Shown here: piece by piece, positions 1-8,585 of the stretch
How the letters are laid out: each line of letters starts with the position of its first letter
How positions within the stretch are numbered: the first letter of the stretch is position 1
Source of the DNA: Lysinibacillus cavernae
Lineage (GTDB): Bacteria > Bacillota > Bacilli > Bacillales_A > Planococcaceae
Reading direction: 5' to 3'
DNA: 64,000 nucleotides
Assembly (NCBI RefSeq): GCF_009724685.1
Contig: NZ_WMEF01000001.1
Span: 310,001 to 374,000, forward strand
The notes under the pieces: generated by a model
What the model was told of the DNA's origin: nothing
The model's database searches: none
What the model saw: only the letters and a program-made list of their open reading frames with translations
Program-made: the position numbers and the translations under genes

Positions 1-221
1 CTGCATTAATTAAAGGAATTAAGTGTCACGTAAATTTAATTCCTGTAAACTACGTACCAGAACGTGATTATGTTCGTACGTCTCGTAGTCAAATTTTTGC
101 TTTTGAAAAAACATTAAAAAAGAATGGGATTAACGTAACGATCCGCCGAGAGCAAGGTTCAGATATCGCAGCTGCGTGTGGACAATTACGTGCACAAGAG
201 AGATCTGAAGAAACGAGGTGA
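1..221 (+). CDS. rlmN: 23S rRNA/tRNA adenine-C2 methyltransferase RlmN, 3' end only
   Basis: C-terminal 72 residues of an open frame entering from the left edge; codons run from base 3 to the TGA at 219-221. Visible residues include [10 protein letters not shown] and the tail segment [10 protein letters not shown], both typical of the end of the radical-SAM enzyme RlmN, which methylates A2503 of 23S rRNA and some tRNAs. The CxxxCxxC cluster lies outside the window. It sits directly ahead of prpC, as in B. subtilis, and its stop overlaps the ribosome binding site of prpC, which suggests coupled translation. Confidence 0.9.
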   Translation, partial: ALIKGIKCHVNLIPVNYVPERDYVRTSRSQIFAFEKTLKKNGINVTIRREQGSDIAAACGQLRAQERSEETR

Positions 222-224
222 CCA

Positions 225-977
225 GTGTTGGAATACACAGTCGAAAGTGATATTGGTTTAAAACGATCAATTAATGAAGACCGTGCTGCATTTTTTAAAC
301 GTCCAGACGGGCTTGCGCTAGCACTTGTAGCGGACGGCATGGGTGGTCATAATGCTGGTGATGTAGCAAGTGATATGGCAATAAAACAAATGGAATCCTT
401 TTTTTTACAGGCAGACACACATCATTTTGTATCAACAACATCAAAAAAAGAATGGTTATTGCAAACAGTTAAGCAATTGAATACAACTATTTATGACTAT
501 TCTTTATCACATGAAGACTGTAAAGGAATGGGCACGACGTTTATTGCTGTGTTAATAGAAGAACATCATTGTTTCATTGCACATGTTGGTGATAGTCGTG
601 TGTATTATTTCTTTAAAGATGGTGCACAACAAATAACAAGAGATCATTCATATGTTAATGTCCTAGTAGAAAATGGTGAAATAAGTGAAGAAGAAGCTTT
701 GACACATCCAAAGAAAAACTTCATCTTAAAAGCTGTTGGAACAGAGGAAACAATAGAGCCAGACTTTTATGAAGTAGATTTATCATCAGAATCGTATTTA
801 CTCATTTGTTCAGATGGATTAAGCAATAAACTAACTGTCTATGAAATGGCTTCAATTATAACGTATCCAGATTCCATTGAGGAAAAGGGGCGTAAACTTG
901 TAGAATTAGCAAATGCCAGCGGGGGAGAAGACAATATCTCCCTCGTGCTACTAACAAAAAAGGATGAGGAGGTGTAA
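225..977 (+). CDS. prpC: PP2C-type Ser/Thr protein phosphatase PrpC
   Basis: A 250-residue PPM-family phosphatase. Visible motifs are NEDR (about residue 18), DGMGGHNAGD (about 37-46, metal-binding Asp), GDSRVY (about 122), the SDG motif (about 190) and GGEDN near the C-terminus. In Bacillus it reverses phosphorylation by the kinase PrkC, encoded 2 nt downstream, on targets such as EF-G and CpgA/RsgA. The start is GTG at 225 behind GAGGTGA; the TTG one codon later is also spaced acceptably. The protein has no membrane segment, so it should be cytosolic. Confidence 0.95.
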   Translation: MLEYTVESDIGLKRSINEDRAAFFKRPDGLALALVADGMGGHNAGDVASDMAIKQMESFFLQADTHHFVSTTSKKEWLLQTVKQLNTTIYDYSLSHEDCKGMGTTFIAVLIEEHHCFIAHVGDSRVYYFFKDGAQQITRDHSYVNVLVENGEISEEEALTHPKKNFILKAVGTEETIEPDFYEVDLSSESYLLICSDGLSNKLTVYEMASIITYPDSIEEKGRKLVELANASGGEDNISLVLLTKKDEEV

Positions 978-979
978 GA

Positions 980-2953
980 ATGCTTGTAGGTAAAAGAATA
1001 AGTGACCGTTATAAAATTTTAGAACTCATTGGTGGCGGAGGTATGTCGAATGTTTATTTAGCTCACGATATGATATTAAACCGCGATGTAGCCATTAAAA
1101 TATTACGCTATGATTTTTCCAATGAGGATGAATTACATCGACGTTTTCAACGTGAGGCACTGTCTGCTACAAGTCTTACACATCCAAATATTGTTAGTGT
1201 TTATGATGTAGGTGACGATGGAGATCTACATTATATTGTGATGGAATATGTTCAAGGAAAAACTTTAAAGCAGTACATACAAGAATTTGCACCAATTTCT
1301 CCTGCGCGAAGTGTGCATATTATGAAGCAATTAACGTCTGCCATTGCCAATGCCCATGAAAATCATATTATTCACCGCGATATTAAACCGCAAAATATTT
1401 TAATGGATGCGGAGGGCGATGTAAAAATAGCTGATTTTGGTATTGCCATGACGTTAAGTGCTACTTCGTTTACCCAAACGAATTCAGTGCTAGGGACGGT
1501 ACATTATTTATCGCCAGAACAAGCTCGAGGCGGTACAGCTACAAATAAATCCGATATTTATGCACTTGGCATTGTGTTATATGAATTATTAACAGGTGAG
1601 TTACCGTTTTCTGGTGAATCCGCTGTTTCAATTGCACTCAAGCATTTACAAGCAGAAACACCTTCTGTTCGTGCATTCGATGCAACCATTCCTCAAAGCT
1701 TGGAAAATGTAGTACTAAAGGCTACAGCCAAAGACGCATCCCATCGCTATAATACAGTGGAAGAAATATATGATGATTTGGAAACAGTGTTATCGCCATC
1801 TCGAATAAATGAGCCAAAATTTGTTATACCTGTTGATAATGATGCGACGAAAGCCATACCAATCATTAAAGAACATGTTCTAATAAAAGATGAAGATTTA
1901 ACGAAAACAAGAGTTATGGAACCGATTGTGGAAGCTAAATCTCCTTCTCAACCACAACTTAAAAAGTCAGCTCCTGTTAAGGCAAAGAAGAAAAAATGGC
2001 CAAAAATTATTGCTGGATTATTCATTGCAGCGATTATCATTTTCCTATTCTTTTTATTTGCCACAGATTTATTTAGCCCGAAAAAAGTGGCTGTACCTGA
2101 TGTGGCAAATTTAACAATTGATGAAGCTACAAAGAAATTAGAAGCTGAGGGATTTATTGTTGGTGAGGAACACCAGGAGCGAAATCACGAGGAAATTGAA
2201 AAGGATAAGGTTATTGAAACTGATCCAGCAAAAAATTCATTGCGCGAAAAAGGCACAGAGATTGATTTAATCGTCAGCTTAGGTGTGGAGATGACGACCG
2301 TTGATAATTATGTCGGACAAAATTATAGTCAAGTAGAGGCTCTAATAAAAGGAAAGTATAAAGAAGTAAGAAAAGAGGAAGTTCCTTCTCGTGAACCTGA
2401 AGGCAGAATTATTGAGCAAAGTATTCCAGCAGATACGGAAGTGGTAGCGAAAGAGGAAACGATCACCTTTAAAGTAAGTCAAGGAGTTAGAATGGTACGG
2501 GTAGAAAGTGTTGTGAATTATACGAAAGCGGATATGGATGACTATGTGAGGAGAGTTGGCCTTAAATGGCGTACTTCACGTGAAGAATACCATGAGTCGA
2601 TTCCTGCTGGCAGTGTGATATCACAATTGACAAAAGCAGGTACTATGGTGGAAGAAGGTTCCTTCATATCCGTTGTGATCAGTAAAGGACCAGCGAAAAA
2701 GCCTGATAAACCACTGGTCATACCTGTAGTCATTGAGTATAAACCTACAGAAGAGGGTATAGCTCAAAACATTCGCATTGAAATTCAAGATAAAAATCAT
2801 ACATTTTCTGAACCAGTAGAGTTTCCAATTTTGGATGATACACCTTACAATATACAGCTTGTTATTGAAGAAGGCAAAGATGCAAGTTATAGAATTATCC
2901 GTGACTCAGAAATAATCTTAGAAGACAAAGTTAAATATGAGGATGTCAATTAA
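980..2953 (+). CDS. prkC: Membrane Ser/Thr kinase with PASTA repeats, PrkC
   Basis: A 657-residue Hanks-type kinase. The N-terminal kinase domain (about 10-270) has a glycine-rich loop (GGGGMSNVY), VAIKIL with the catalytic Lys, HRDIKPQN and DFG. A lysine-rich linker leads to one membrane helix (about 341-361) and then three extracellular PASTA repeats (about 370-580), followed by a further C-terminal domain. PASTA domains of this family sense muropeptides and trigger spore germination and stationary-phase responses. It forms an operon with prpC upstream and with rsgA, a known PrkC substrate in B. subtilis, 11 nt downstream. Confidence 0.96.
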   Translation: MLVGKRISDRYKILELIGGGGMSNVYLAHDMILNRDVAIKILRYDFSNEDELHRRFQREALSATSLTHPNIVSVYDVGDDGDLHYIVMEYVQGKTLKQYIQEFAPISPARSVHIMKQLTSAIANAHENHIIHRDIKPQNILMDAEGDVKIADFGIAMTLSATSFTQTNSVLGTVHYLSPEQARGGTATNKSDIYALGIVLYELLTGELPFSGESAVSIALKHLQAETPSVRAFDATIPQSLENVVLKATAKDASHRYNTVEEIYDDLETVLSPSRINEPKFVIPVDNDATKAIPIIKEHVLIKDEDLTKTRVMEPIVEAKSPSQPQLKKSAPVKAKKKKWPKIIAGLFIAAIIIFLFFLFATDLFSPKKVAVPDVANLTIDEATKKLEAEGFIVGEEHQERNHEEIEKDKVIETDPAKNSLREKGTEIDLIVSLGVEMTTVDNYVGQNYSQVEALIKGKYKEVRKEEVPSREPEGRIIEQSIPADTEVVAKEETITFKVSQGVRMVRVESVVNYTKADMDDYVRRVGLKWRTSREEYHESIPAGSVISQLTKAGTMVEEGSFISVVISKGPAKKPDKPLVIPVVIEYKPTEEGIAQNIRIEIQDKNHTFSEPVEFPILDDTPYNIQLVIEEGKDASYRIIRDSEIILEDKVKYEDVN

Positions 2954-2964
2954 GGGGGAATTGG

Positions 2965-3849
2965 ATGGCGCAAGGCCAAATAAGAAAAGCATTAAGCGGT
3001 TATTATTATGTTTATGATGGTCATCAACTTATTCAATGTCGAGGACGTGGGGTCTTTCGCAATCGCGGAGAATCCCCTCTAGTCGGCGATATTGTAGAAT
3101 ATACAATGGAAATAGAAGGTTCGGATGGAACCATTCAAAAGATTTTGGAACGTCAAAATGAATTGGTTCGTCCGCCAATTGCCAATATTGATCAAGGTAT
3201 TTTAGTGTTTTCTGTAAAAGAACCTACTTTCAATACCATTTTACTGGATCGCTTTTTAGTTGTTTTAGAATCATTCCATGTACATCCGATTATTTGTTTA
3301 ACAAAAATGGATCTGCTTGAAAATGACGAACGTGAGGGATTACAGCATTATATAGAGGATTATCAAAGAATGGGCTATACGGTTTTACAAACTTATAAAG
3401 ATGAAGAAGAATTAGTTCAACGGTTACAGCCTATTTTGAAGGGAAAAACCACTGTATTAGCTGGCCAATCTGGCGTTGGGAAATCAACATTGCTCAATAC
3501 ATTAATTCCTGAATTGAACTTGAAAACAGGCGTTATTTCACAAAGTTTAGGGCGAGGAAAACATACGACTCGTCATGTTGAGCTTATTGAGGTCTGTGAT
3601 GGTTTATTGGCAGACACTCCTGGGTTTAGTTCGTTTGATTTTGATGAAATTGATAAAGAAGAATTAGGCGCATGTTTTCCTGAAATGGCTAGTATGGCGG
3701 ATGATTGTAAATTCAGAGGCTGTTTACACTTGAAAGAGCCAAAATGTGCAGTAAAGGCAGCAGTTGAATCAGGGGAAATTCGGGACTACCGCTACAAGCA
3801 TTATGAACAATTTATGCAAGAAATTATGGATCGAAAGCCGAGGTATTAA
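2965..3849 (+). CDS. rsgA: Ribosome small-subunit-dependent GTPase RsgA (YloQ/CpgA)
   Basis: A 294-residue circularly permuted GTPase. An N-terminal OB-fold (about 1-65) precedes G4 (TKMD, about 112), then G1 (GQSGVGKST, about 168) and G3 (DTPGF, about 218). A C-terminal zinc site contains C-x4-C-x-H-x5-C (about 249-262). The family acts late in 30S subunit maturation. An AAGGGGG site precedes the ATG. Its TAA shares the A of the ATG of rpe, so the two are translationally coupled. Confidence 0.96.
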   Translation: MAQGQIRKALSGYYYVYDGHQLIQCRGRGVFRNRGESPLVGDIVEYTMEIEGSDGTIQKILERQNELVRPPIANIDQGILVFSVKEPTFNTILLDRFLVVLESFHVHPIICLTKMDLLENDEREGLQHYIEDYQRMGYTVLQTYKDEEELVQRLQPILKGKTTVLAGQSGVGKSTLLNTLIPELNLKTGVISQSLGRGKHTTRHVELIEVCDGLLADTPGFSSFDFDEIDKEELGACFPEMASMADDCKFRGCLHLKEPKCAVKAAVESGEIRDYRYKHYEQFMQEIMDRKPRY

Positions 3850-4520
3850 TGATGATACAAATAGCACCATCAATTTTAGCAGCGAATTTTGCAAAATTAG
3901 GAGAAGAAGTAAGGGAAGTAGAACAAGCAGGTGCACAACTACTTCATATTGATGTAATGGATGGTCACTTTGTGCCGAATATTTCATTTGGCTCTATCGT
4001 ATTAGATGCGATCCGTCCATTAACAGAATTACCGTTAGATGTACATTTAATGATTGAAAATCCAGATCAATATATTGAACAATTTGCACAAGCTGGAGCA
4101 GACTATATTACGGTACATGTTGAAGCGTGTCGTCATTTACACCGAACAATTCAATTAATCCGTTCGTATGGTGTGAAGGCTGGTGTAGTATTAAATCCTC
4201 ACACACCAATAGAGTCTATTCAAAACATTTTAGAAGATATCGATATGGTATTATTGATGACTGTTAATCCAGGATTCGGTGGACAAAAGTTTATTCATTC
4301 TGTTGTGCCTAAAATTGAAGCATTATCTGCAATGATCAAAGAACGAGGTCTCGATATTGCGATTGAAATTGATGGAGGTATTACTGCTGAAACGATTGTT
4401 CCATGTGCACAGGCTGGAGCGACTATTTTTGTAGCAGGATCAGCCATTTATAGTAAAGAGGATCGAACAGCTGCACTCCAAGAGATTTTAGCGGCTGGTG
4501 AGGCAGCGATAAAAGGATGA
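3849..4520 (+). CDS. rpe: Ribulose-phosphate 3-epimerase
   Basis: A TIM-barrel protein of 223 residues. APSILAANF opens the barrel; HIDVMDGHFVPN carries metal-binding His and catalytic Asp residues, DVHLM supplies a further ligand, and EIDGGI carries the second catalytic Asp. VNPGFGGQ closes the phosphate-binding site. It interconverts ribulose-5-phosphate and xylulose-5-phosphate in the pentose phosphate pathway. Two tandem ATGs occur; the second (3852) matches the usual N-terminus and is better spaced from GAGG at 3840-3843. The end overlaps thiN by 4 nt. Confidence 0.95.
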   Translation: MMIQIAPSILAANFAKLGEEVREVEQAGAQLLHIDVMDGHFVPNISFGSIVLDAIRPLTELPLDVHLMIENPDQYIEQFAQAGADYITVHVEACRHLHRTIQLIRSYGVKAGVVLNPHTPIESIQNILEDIDMVLLMTVNPGFGGQKFIHSVVPKIEALSAMIKERGLDIAIEIDGGITAETIVPCAQAGATIFVAGSAIYSKEDRTAALQEILAAGEAAIKG

Positions 4521-5170
4521 CGACAGTCGTTGTTTGTGCAGGTGGTCCAAAACAAGAGCTTTGTTCATTCACAGCTTTTCAACAACAACATGATGTAGTG
4601 TTTATTGGAGCAGATCGTGGAGCTTTATATTTAATTGAGCAGGGGATTATCCCTCATGCCATTGTTGGGGATTTTGACTCCTTAACCGACGAGGAATATA
4701 AGCTAGTGATGGCACAGACAAATGATCAGCAGCGTTTTCAAGAAGAGAAAAATGAAACAGACACGGATTTAGCTTTGCTCAAAGCATATACTTACGTACC
4801 TCAAGAAATTGTCCTGACAGGTGTTACTGGGGGGCGCTTAGATCATTATGAGGCAGCTGTTCGTTCCATTTATCGATTACAAAAAGAACACCCTCAAATT
4901 GAGCTGAAGATTATCAACCATACAAATATGTTGCAATTTCTACTACCAGGTACTCATACTATTTATGCAGATGATCGATACCGTTATTTGTCTTTTTTTG
5001 CTCATGAGGAGCCCATTCAAGATGTGACATTACGGCAAGTAAAATATGAAACAACGAATGAGGAAATTTCTCTAGGAACATCTCGATTTACAAGTAATGA
5101 AATAATAGGAACTTCAGGGTCTATATCTTTCTCAAGAGGCATATGTTTAATGATAAGAAGCATAGATTAG
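4517..5170 (+). CDS. thiN: Thiamine pyrophosphokinase
   Basis: A 217-residue protein that makes thiamine diphosphate from thiamine and ATP. The catalytic domain holds GADRGA (about 32), GDFDSL (about 52) and the acidic run ETDTDLAL (about 75), then TGVTGGRLDH (about 95-104). A smaller C-terminal beta domain binds thiamine and ends in a SISFSRG-type strand. The ATG overlaps the rpe TGA (ATGA), indicating coupling. It is the last conventional gene before spoVM, as in B. subtilis. Confidence 0.94.
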   Translation: MTTVVVCAGGPKQELCSFTAFQQQHDVVFIGADRGALYLIEQGIIPHAIVGDFDSLTDEEYKLVMAQTNDQQRFQEEKNETDTDLALLKAYTYVPQEIVLTGVTGGRLDHYEAAVRSIYRLQKEHPQIELKIINHTNMLQFLLPGTHTIYADDRYRYLSFFAHEEPIQDVTLRQVKYETTNEEISLGTSRFTSNEIIGTSGSISFSRGICLMIRSID

Positions 5171-5188
5171 CGTAAGGGGGAGAGAGTC

Positions 5189-5290
5189 CTGAAAGTATAT
5201 ACGTTCCAGCTACCGAAATTTGTGAGTAGTATCACGCGTACGTGTATTAACCTATTTAAAAAAGATAAGAAAGTAAAAAAATCCGACTAA
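5189..5290 (+). CDS. spoVM: Stage V sporulation protein SpoVM, CTG start
   Basis: A 33-codon frame immediately after thiN begins at CTG and reads MKVYTFQLPKF at its N-terminus. This aligns with the amphipathic SpoVM helix of B. subtilis (MKFYTIKLPKF), including Pro9. SpoVM recognises the positive curvature of the forespore membrane and anchors the SpoIVA coat platform. AAGGGGG at 5174-5180 is 8 nt upstream of the CTG. No ATG, GTG or TTG lies in frame between the ribosome site and this helix, so CTG is the only reasonable start. The C-terminus is lysine-rich and about seven residues longer than in B. subtilis. The TAA lies inside the terminator stem. Position thiN-spoVM-rpmB is conserved. Confidence 0.85.
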   Translation: MKVYTFQLPKFVSSITRTCINLFKKDKKVKKSD

Positions 5291-5308
5291 CATTAGTCGG
5301 ATTTTTTT
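5275..5308 (+). terminator. Rho-independent terminator of the rsgA-thiN-spoVM transcript
   Basis: A near-perfect stem pairs AAATCCGACTA (ending at 5289) with TAGTCGGATTT (from 5294) around a 4-nt loop. A-rich and T-rich flanks make it usable in both directions, so it can also stop transcription arriving from rpmB. It overlaps the last codons and stop of spoVM. Confidence 0.9.
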
Positions 5309-5352
5309 ACTTTAAGCAATAGTTGCTTATTCTTTATTGAATACAAATCAAT

Positions 5353-5393
5353 GAAAAAAATCGATTTGCGCTCAATGCGAAATCGATTTTTTA
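5353..5393 (-). terminator. Terminator of rpmB (minus strand)
   Basis: An inverted repeat with two AAATCGATTT arms around a short GCG-containing loop, flanked by A and T runs. It lies 11 nt past the rpmB stop on the minus strand. Together with the spoVM terminator it insulates the convergent genes. Confidence 0.75.
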
Positions 5394-5403
5394 GAAGCAG
5401 CGA

Positions 5404-5592
5404 TTAAACGCGCTCGATTTTACCTGATTTTAATGCACGAGCAGAAACCCATACACGTTTTGGTTTACCGTCAACTAAGATACGAACTTTTTGAAGGTTA
5501 GCACCCCAAGTACGTTTGTTAGCGTTCATAGCGTGGGAACGGTTGTTACCAGTACGAGCTTTACGTCCAGTGATTACACATTGTTTTGGCAT
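5404..5592 (-). CDS. rpmB: 50S ribosomal protein L28 (bL28)
   Basis: A 62-residue basic protein starting [11 protein letters not shown], with the conserved GNNRSHAMN and RTWGANLQ segments. This is the form lacking the zinc-binding cysteine pairs. It is encoded opposite to its neighbours, as in B. subtilis. A GGAGG-type site (complement near 5600) precedes the ATG. Confidence 0.97.
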   Translation of the reverse strand: MPKQCVITGRKARTGNNRSHAMNANKRTWGANLQKVRILVDGKPKRVWVSARALKSGKIERV

Positions 5593-5781
5593 GTTGTATT
5601 CCCTCCTTACTGTTAATGCTGAAAGATTATTATTTCAGTTCGGTATTTCACATACCATAATAATTTAACATACGATGGCGTTCAGCGCAACAGTTTTCAC
5701 ATAACCTTTCAAGAAAAAAACCTTTACAGACATAAAACATTTATTAAAAAGAAGGGAAACCTTAGGAAAGTAGTTCTGCTA

Positions 5782-6531
5782 TCATTTTCCTCTATAACCA
5801 AGTTTCGTCGATACCCGTTTACCAGTATCAACTAAATGCTCAATTAATGTATTGATATGTTCCTGAGAGACATTAAAGTTCACAAAGCCAATACTCACTG
5901 CACCTACCACTTCCCCAAAACCATCTAAAACAGAGACCGCTATGGAGGAGGTACCTGCTGTTCGTTCTGCATGACTAATCGCATATCCTTGTTGTTGAAT
6001 TTGACGAAGTTGTTCCTCCAATTCATCCATTTCATCTTTAGTTACTAATTGTTCTAAAATTTCTTTTGCTTTTGCGTCAGACATTGAGGCAAGAATGACT
6101 TTATTGGCCGCACCGATATGCATAGGTATGCGAATTCCGAGTTGGTCATAAATACGAATTTGATTTGCAGCACTGTCAATTCTTTCTATAATAATCGTAT
6201 CTAAACCTGCGGGCTTACTTAAATAGACGCTTTCTTCAACCTCTCTTGCTAAGCGTTCTAACTCAGGTCTAATTTTACTAATATAATCCATCGTATCATA
6301 TACTTGTAAGCCGAGTTCTAGCCAAATTGTTCCGAGTCTATAATGTTTGGTCTGTTCATCTTGCTCAATCATACCTTGTTTAATCATCGCTTTTAAAATT
6401 CTATGTAAAGTACTTAGGGGTAAATCGCATTTTGTAGAAAGCTCTGAAATGGACAAGCTACTGTCATTTGCTTCAGAAGCTAAAACCTTCGCAATAGTCA
6501 TAGCTCGCTCTAATAATTGCATTTGTCCCAC
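5782..6531 (-). CDS. IclR-family transcriptional regulator
   Basis: A 249-residue regulator. An N-terminal winged helix-turn-helix (about 10-70, with LSISELSTKCDLPLSTLHRI) is followed by the GAF-like effector domain of IclR proteins (about 80-245), which contains ERTAGTSSIAVSV. The family usually represses catabolic genes and is released by a pathway metabolite. It is transcribed divergently from two dimethylargininase-like genes, a permease and a RocB-like gene, which makes those genes its likely targets. A candidate operator lies in the shared upstream region (6790-6804). The ligand cannot be read from sequence; arginine or a methylated arginine is an inference. Confidence 0.9.
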   Translation of the reverse strand: MGQMQLLERAMTIAKVLASEANDSSLSISELSTKCDLPLSTLHRILKAMIKQGMIEQDEQTKHYRLGTIWLELGLQVYDTMDYISKIRPELERLAREVEESVYLSKPAGLDTIIIERIDSAANQIRIYDQLGIRIPMHIGAANKVILASMSDAKAKEILEQLVTKDEMDELEEQLRQIQQQGYAISHAERTAGTSSIAVSVLDGFGEVVGAVSIGFVNFNVSQEHINTLIEHLVDTGKRVSTKLGYRGK

Positions 6532-6737
6532 CTCCCTTCAACCTATTTTATTTTTATTCTCCATCTACGTCTAGTTCCAATATTTCCGCGCGTACAGAAG
6601 TTTATGCAAAGCTTTATCTTTTTTCTATTCGTGATGAGATGAATACCAGTATAGCTTTTCATAGTAGAAGCAATTACGACAAAATGGTATTGAGTTTATT
6701 TTAGATTAAAAGAAAAATAAAAAGTTTTCTAAATATA

Positions 6738-6766
6738 TTGACAGTATAGCATAAAACGCATATATT
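6738..6766 (+). promoter_or_regulatory. Sigma-A promoter of the dimethylargininase operon
   Basis: TTGACA (6738-6743) and TATATT (6761-6766) are separated by exactly 17 nt. The predicted start is near 6773, about 55 nt before the first ATG, so the palindrome at 6790 falls inside the early transcribed region. Confidence 0.8.
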
Positions 6767-6789
6767 TTTCATATAAACTTTCCTCTTAA

Positions 6790-6804
6790 CGGAAACGTTT
6801 TCCA
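6790..6804. promoter_or_regulatory. Candidate operator: IclR-type palindrome or CcpA cre site
   Basis: The sequence CGGAAACGTTTTCCA has GGAAA/TTTCC arms around CGT. It resembles the classical IclR half-sites (GGAAA...TTTCC) and also matches the CcpA cre consensus TGAAARCGYTTTCA at 11 of 14 positions. It lies roughly 20-30 nt downstream of the predicted start, where a bound repressor would block elongation. Which protein binds is not decidable from sequence. Confidence 0.5.
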
Positions 6805-6827
6805 CTACACGGAAAGGGGTGAAGGGA

Positions 6828-7700
6828 ATGCATTATTGTTCATCAATGTATGCACCTTTGAAACACGTTATAGTAAAACATCCGAAAGATGCTTTCCAAA
6901 GCCAAGCACATCTTAGTGATGAATGGAAAACTTTTAACTACTTATCGGAGCCTCACTATGAAGAAGCGCTAAGAGAATATGCTGAATTTATTGGAATTCT
7001 TGAAAAGTATGTTGAAACTATTGACTATCTGCCAATAGCAGATAAAGCAGGGTTAGATTCGCTCTATGCACATGACCCAGTTAAATTCACACCAAATGGT
7101 GCCATTATACTGAAATCTGGTAAAAAATTAAGACAGCCAGAAGCAGCAGTATACAAAACTTTTTTACAGAATAAAGGTATTCCAGTCATTGGAGAACTAA
7201 CAGGAGAGGCTGTTTCCGACGGAGGAGATATTGTTTGGCTTGATGATCGAACACTCGTTGTTGGTAGAGGATATCGAACAAACGATGAAGCCATTCGTCA
7301 GTTAAAGGAAATGACAGCTGATATGGTGGATGAATTTATTATTGTGCAGCTACCACATGATTTAGGTGAAGCGGAATGTTTACACTTAATGTCATTCATT
7401 AGTATGGTAGATCGGGATTTAGCTGTTGTGCATTCACGCTTAATGCCGGTATTTTTCCGACAACTGCTAATAGAGAGAGGTATTCAACTAATAGAAGTAC
7501 CGAAGGAAGAATATGATGCACTGGGCTGTAATGTGTTAGCGCTTGCACCAAGAGTTTGCGTCATTCCTGAAGGGAACGAAGAAACAAAACGACAACTACT
7601 CGATGCTGGAGCTACGGTTTTTGAATATAAAGGCGATGAAATTACTGTTAAAGGAACAGGTGGACCAACATGTCTAACTTGTCCAGTAGTAAGAGGATAA
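6828..7700 (+). CDS. Dimethylargininase/arginine deiminase-family hydrolase (paralogue 1)
   Basis: A 290-residue guanidino-modifying enzyme of the pentein fold. Visible features are YAHDPVKFTPNGAI (about 85), SDGGDIVW (about 129), the catalytic His region GEAECLHL (about 180-187) and a C-terminal Cys in GGPTCLTCP. Members hydrolyse N-methylated arginines to citrulline plus methylamine or dimethylamine, or arginine to citrulline plus ammonia. I prefer ATG 6828 over the in-frame GTG 6819, because AAGGGGTGA (6814-6822) is correctly spaced for it. It is first in an apparent operon with a second paralogue 14 nt downstream. The exact substrate is unknown. Confidence 0.85.
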   Translation: MHYCSSMYAPLKHVIVKHPKDAFQSQAHLSDEWKTFNYLSEPHYEEALREYAEFIGILEKYVETIDYLPIADKAGLDSLYAHDPVKFTPNGAIILKSGKKLRQPEAAVYKTFLQNKGIPVIGELTGEAVSDGGDIVWLDDRTLVVGRGYRTNDEAIRQLKEMTADMVDEFIIVQLPHDLGEAECLHLMSFISMVDRDLAVVHSRLMPVFFRQLLIERGIQLIEVPKEEYDALGCNVLALAPRVCVIPEGNEETKRQLLDAGATVFEYKGDEITVKGTGGPTCLTCPVVRG

Positions 7701-7714
7701 AGGAGAAGAAGAAA

Positions 7715-8476
7715 ATGTTTAAAAATGTTATTGTTAAAAATCCAGGAAATAGTTTTGTAAACGGTTTAACGACTAGTGATTTAGGAAAACCCATTTTAGA
7801 AATATTGTTTGAACAGCATGAAAAATATGTAGACGCTTTAAAGAAATGTGACGTAGAGGTAACACAATTACCAGCAAATGAATCATTTCCAGATGCAACA
7901 TTTGTAGAGGATACAGCTGTATTAACACCTGAATTTGCTATTATTTCAAACCCTGGAGCAGAAGCGCGTAACCGTGAAATTGAAGAAATCGAACCAGCTG
8001 TGAAGCAATTCTATGAAAAGATTTACTATATTAAAGGCTCTGGAACACTTGATGGTGGAGATGTATTGCAAGCAGAGAAGAAGTTTTACGTAGGGATTTC
8101 AGATCGTACAAATGAAGAAGGGGCGCAACAATTTAAAGAAATTGTCGAGCAAGAGGGTTATGAAGCAACCATTATTCCATTAAAAGAATTCTTCCATTTA
8201 AAAACAGGGATTGCCTATGTTGGGGAAAATCGCATGGTGGTAGCTGGTGAATTTGTTGATCATCCTGCATTTGAATCTTACGAAAAAATCGTGATTCCAA
8301 AAGAAGATGAGTATTCAGCTAACTGTATTCAAGTAAATGATTATATTATTATTCCAGCTGGCTATCCAGAAACAAATCGTAAATTACTGGAACTAGGCTA
8401 TCAAACTATTGAACTTGAGATGTCTGAATTTAGAAAACATGACGGTGGCTTGAGCTGTTTATCATTACGCTTTTAA
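7715..8476 (+). CDS. N(G),N(G)-dimethylarginine dimethylaminohydrolase (paralogue 2)
   Basis: A 253-residue pentein-fold hydrolase. FPDATFVEDTAV (about 52-63) and SGTLDGGDVL (about 110) are the substrate-binding blocks of DDAH, FHLKTGIAY carries the catalytic His (about 162), and DGGLSCLSLRF carries the C-terminal catalytic Cys. This resembles canonical DDAH more closely than the upstream paralogue does. The reaction is asymmetric dimethylarginine to citrulline and dimethylamine. ATG 7715 is chosen because AAAGGAGAAG lies just upstream; an earlier in-frame ATG at 7670 lies within the preceding gene. A strong hairpin follows at 8492. Confidence 0.9.
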   Translation: MFKNVIVKNPGNSFVNGLTTSDLGKPILEILFEQHEKYVDALKKCDVEVTQLPANESFPDATFVEDTAVLTPEFAIISNPGAEARNREIEEIEPAVKQFYEKIYYIKGSGTLDGGDVLQAEKKFYVGISDRTNEEGAQQFKEIVEQEGYEATIIPLKEFFHLKTGIAYVGENRMVVAGEFVDHPAFESYEKIVIPKEDEYSANCIQVNDYIIIPAGYPETNRKLLELGYQTIELEMSEFRKHDGGLSCLSLRF

Positions 8477-8491
8477 GTAATTCTAACAGTG

Positions 8492-8535
8492 CCCAATCAA
8501 TTTAAAAGGGAAAATTGATTGGGTACTTTCGTTTT
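8492..8535 (+). terminator. Terminator after the dimethylargininase pair
   Basis: A perfect 12-bp stem (CCCAATCAATTT with AAATTGATTGGG) spans 8492-8523 and is followed by a loosely T-rich stretch. The permease begins 63 nt after the stem, so it may be read by read-through or from its own promoter. Confidence 0.7.
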
Positions 8536-8585
8536 ATAAAATCAGAATATTTAATATATTTACAATATATGGGAAGTAGGGATGG

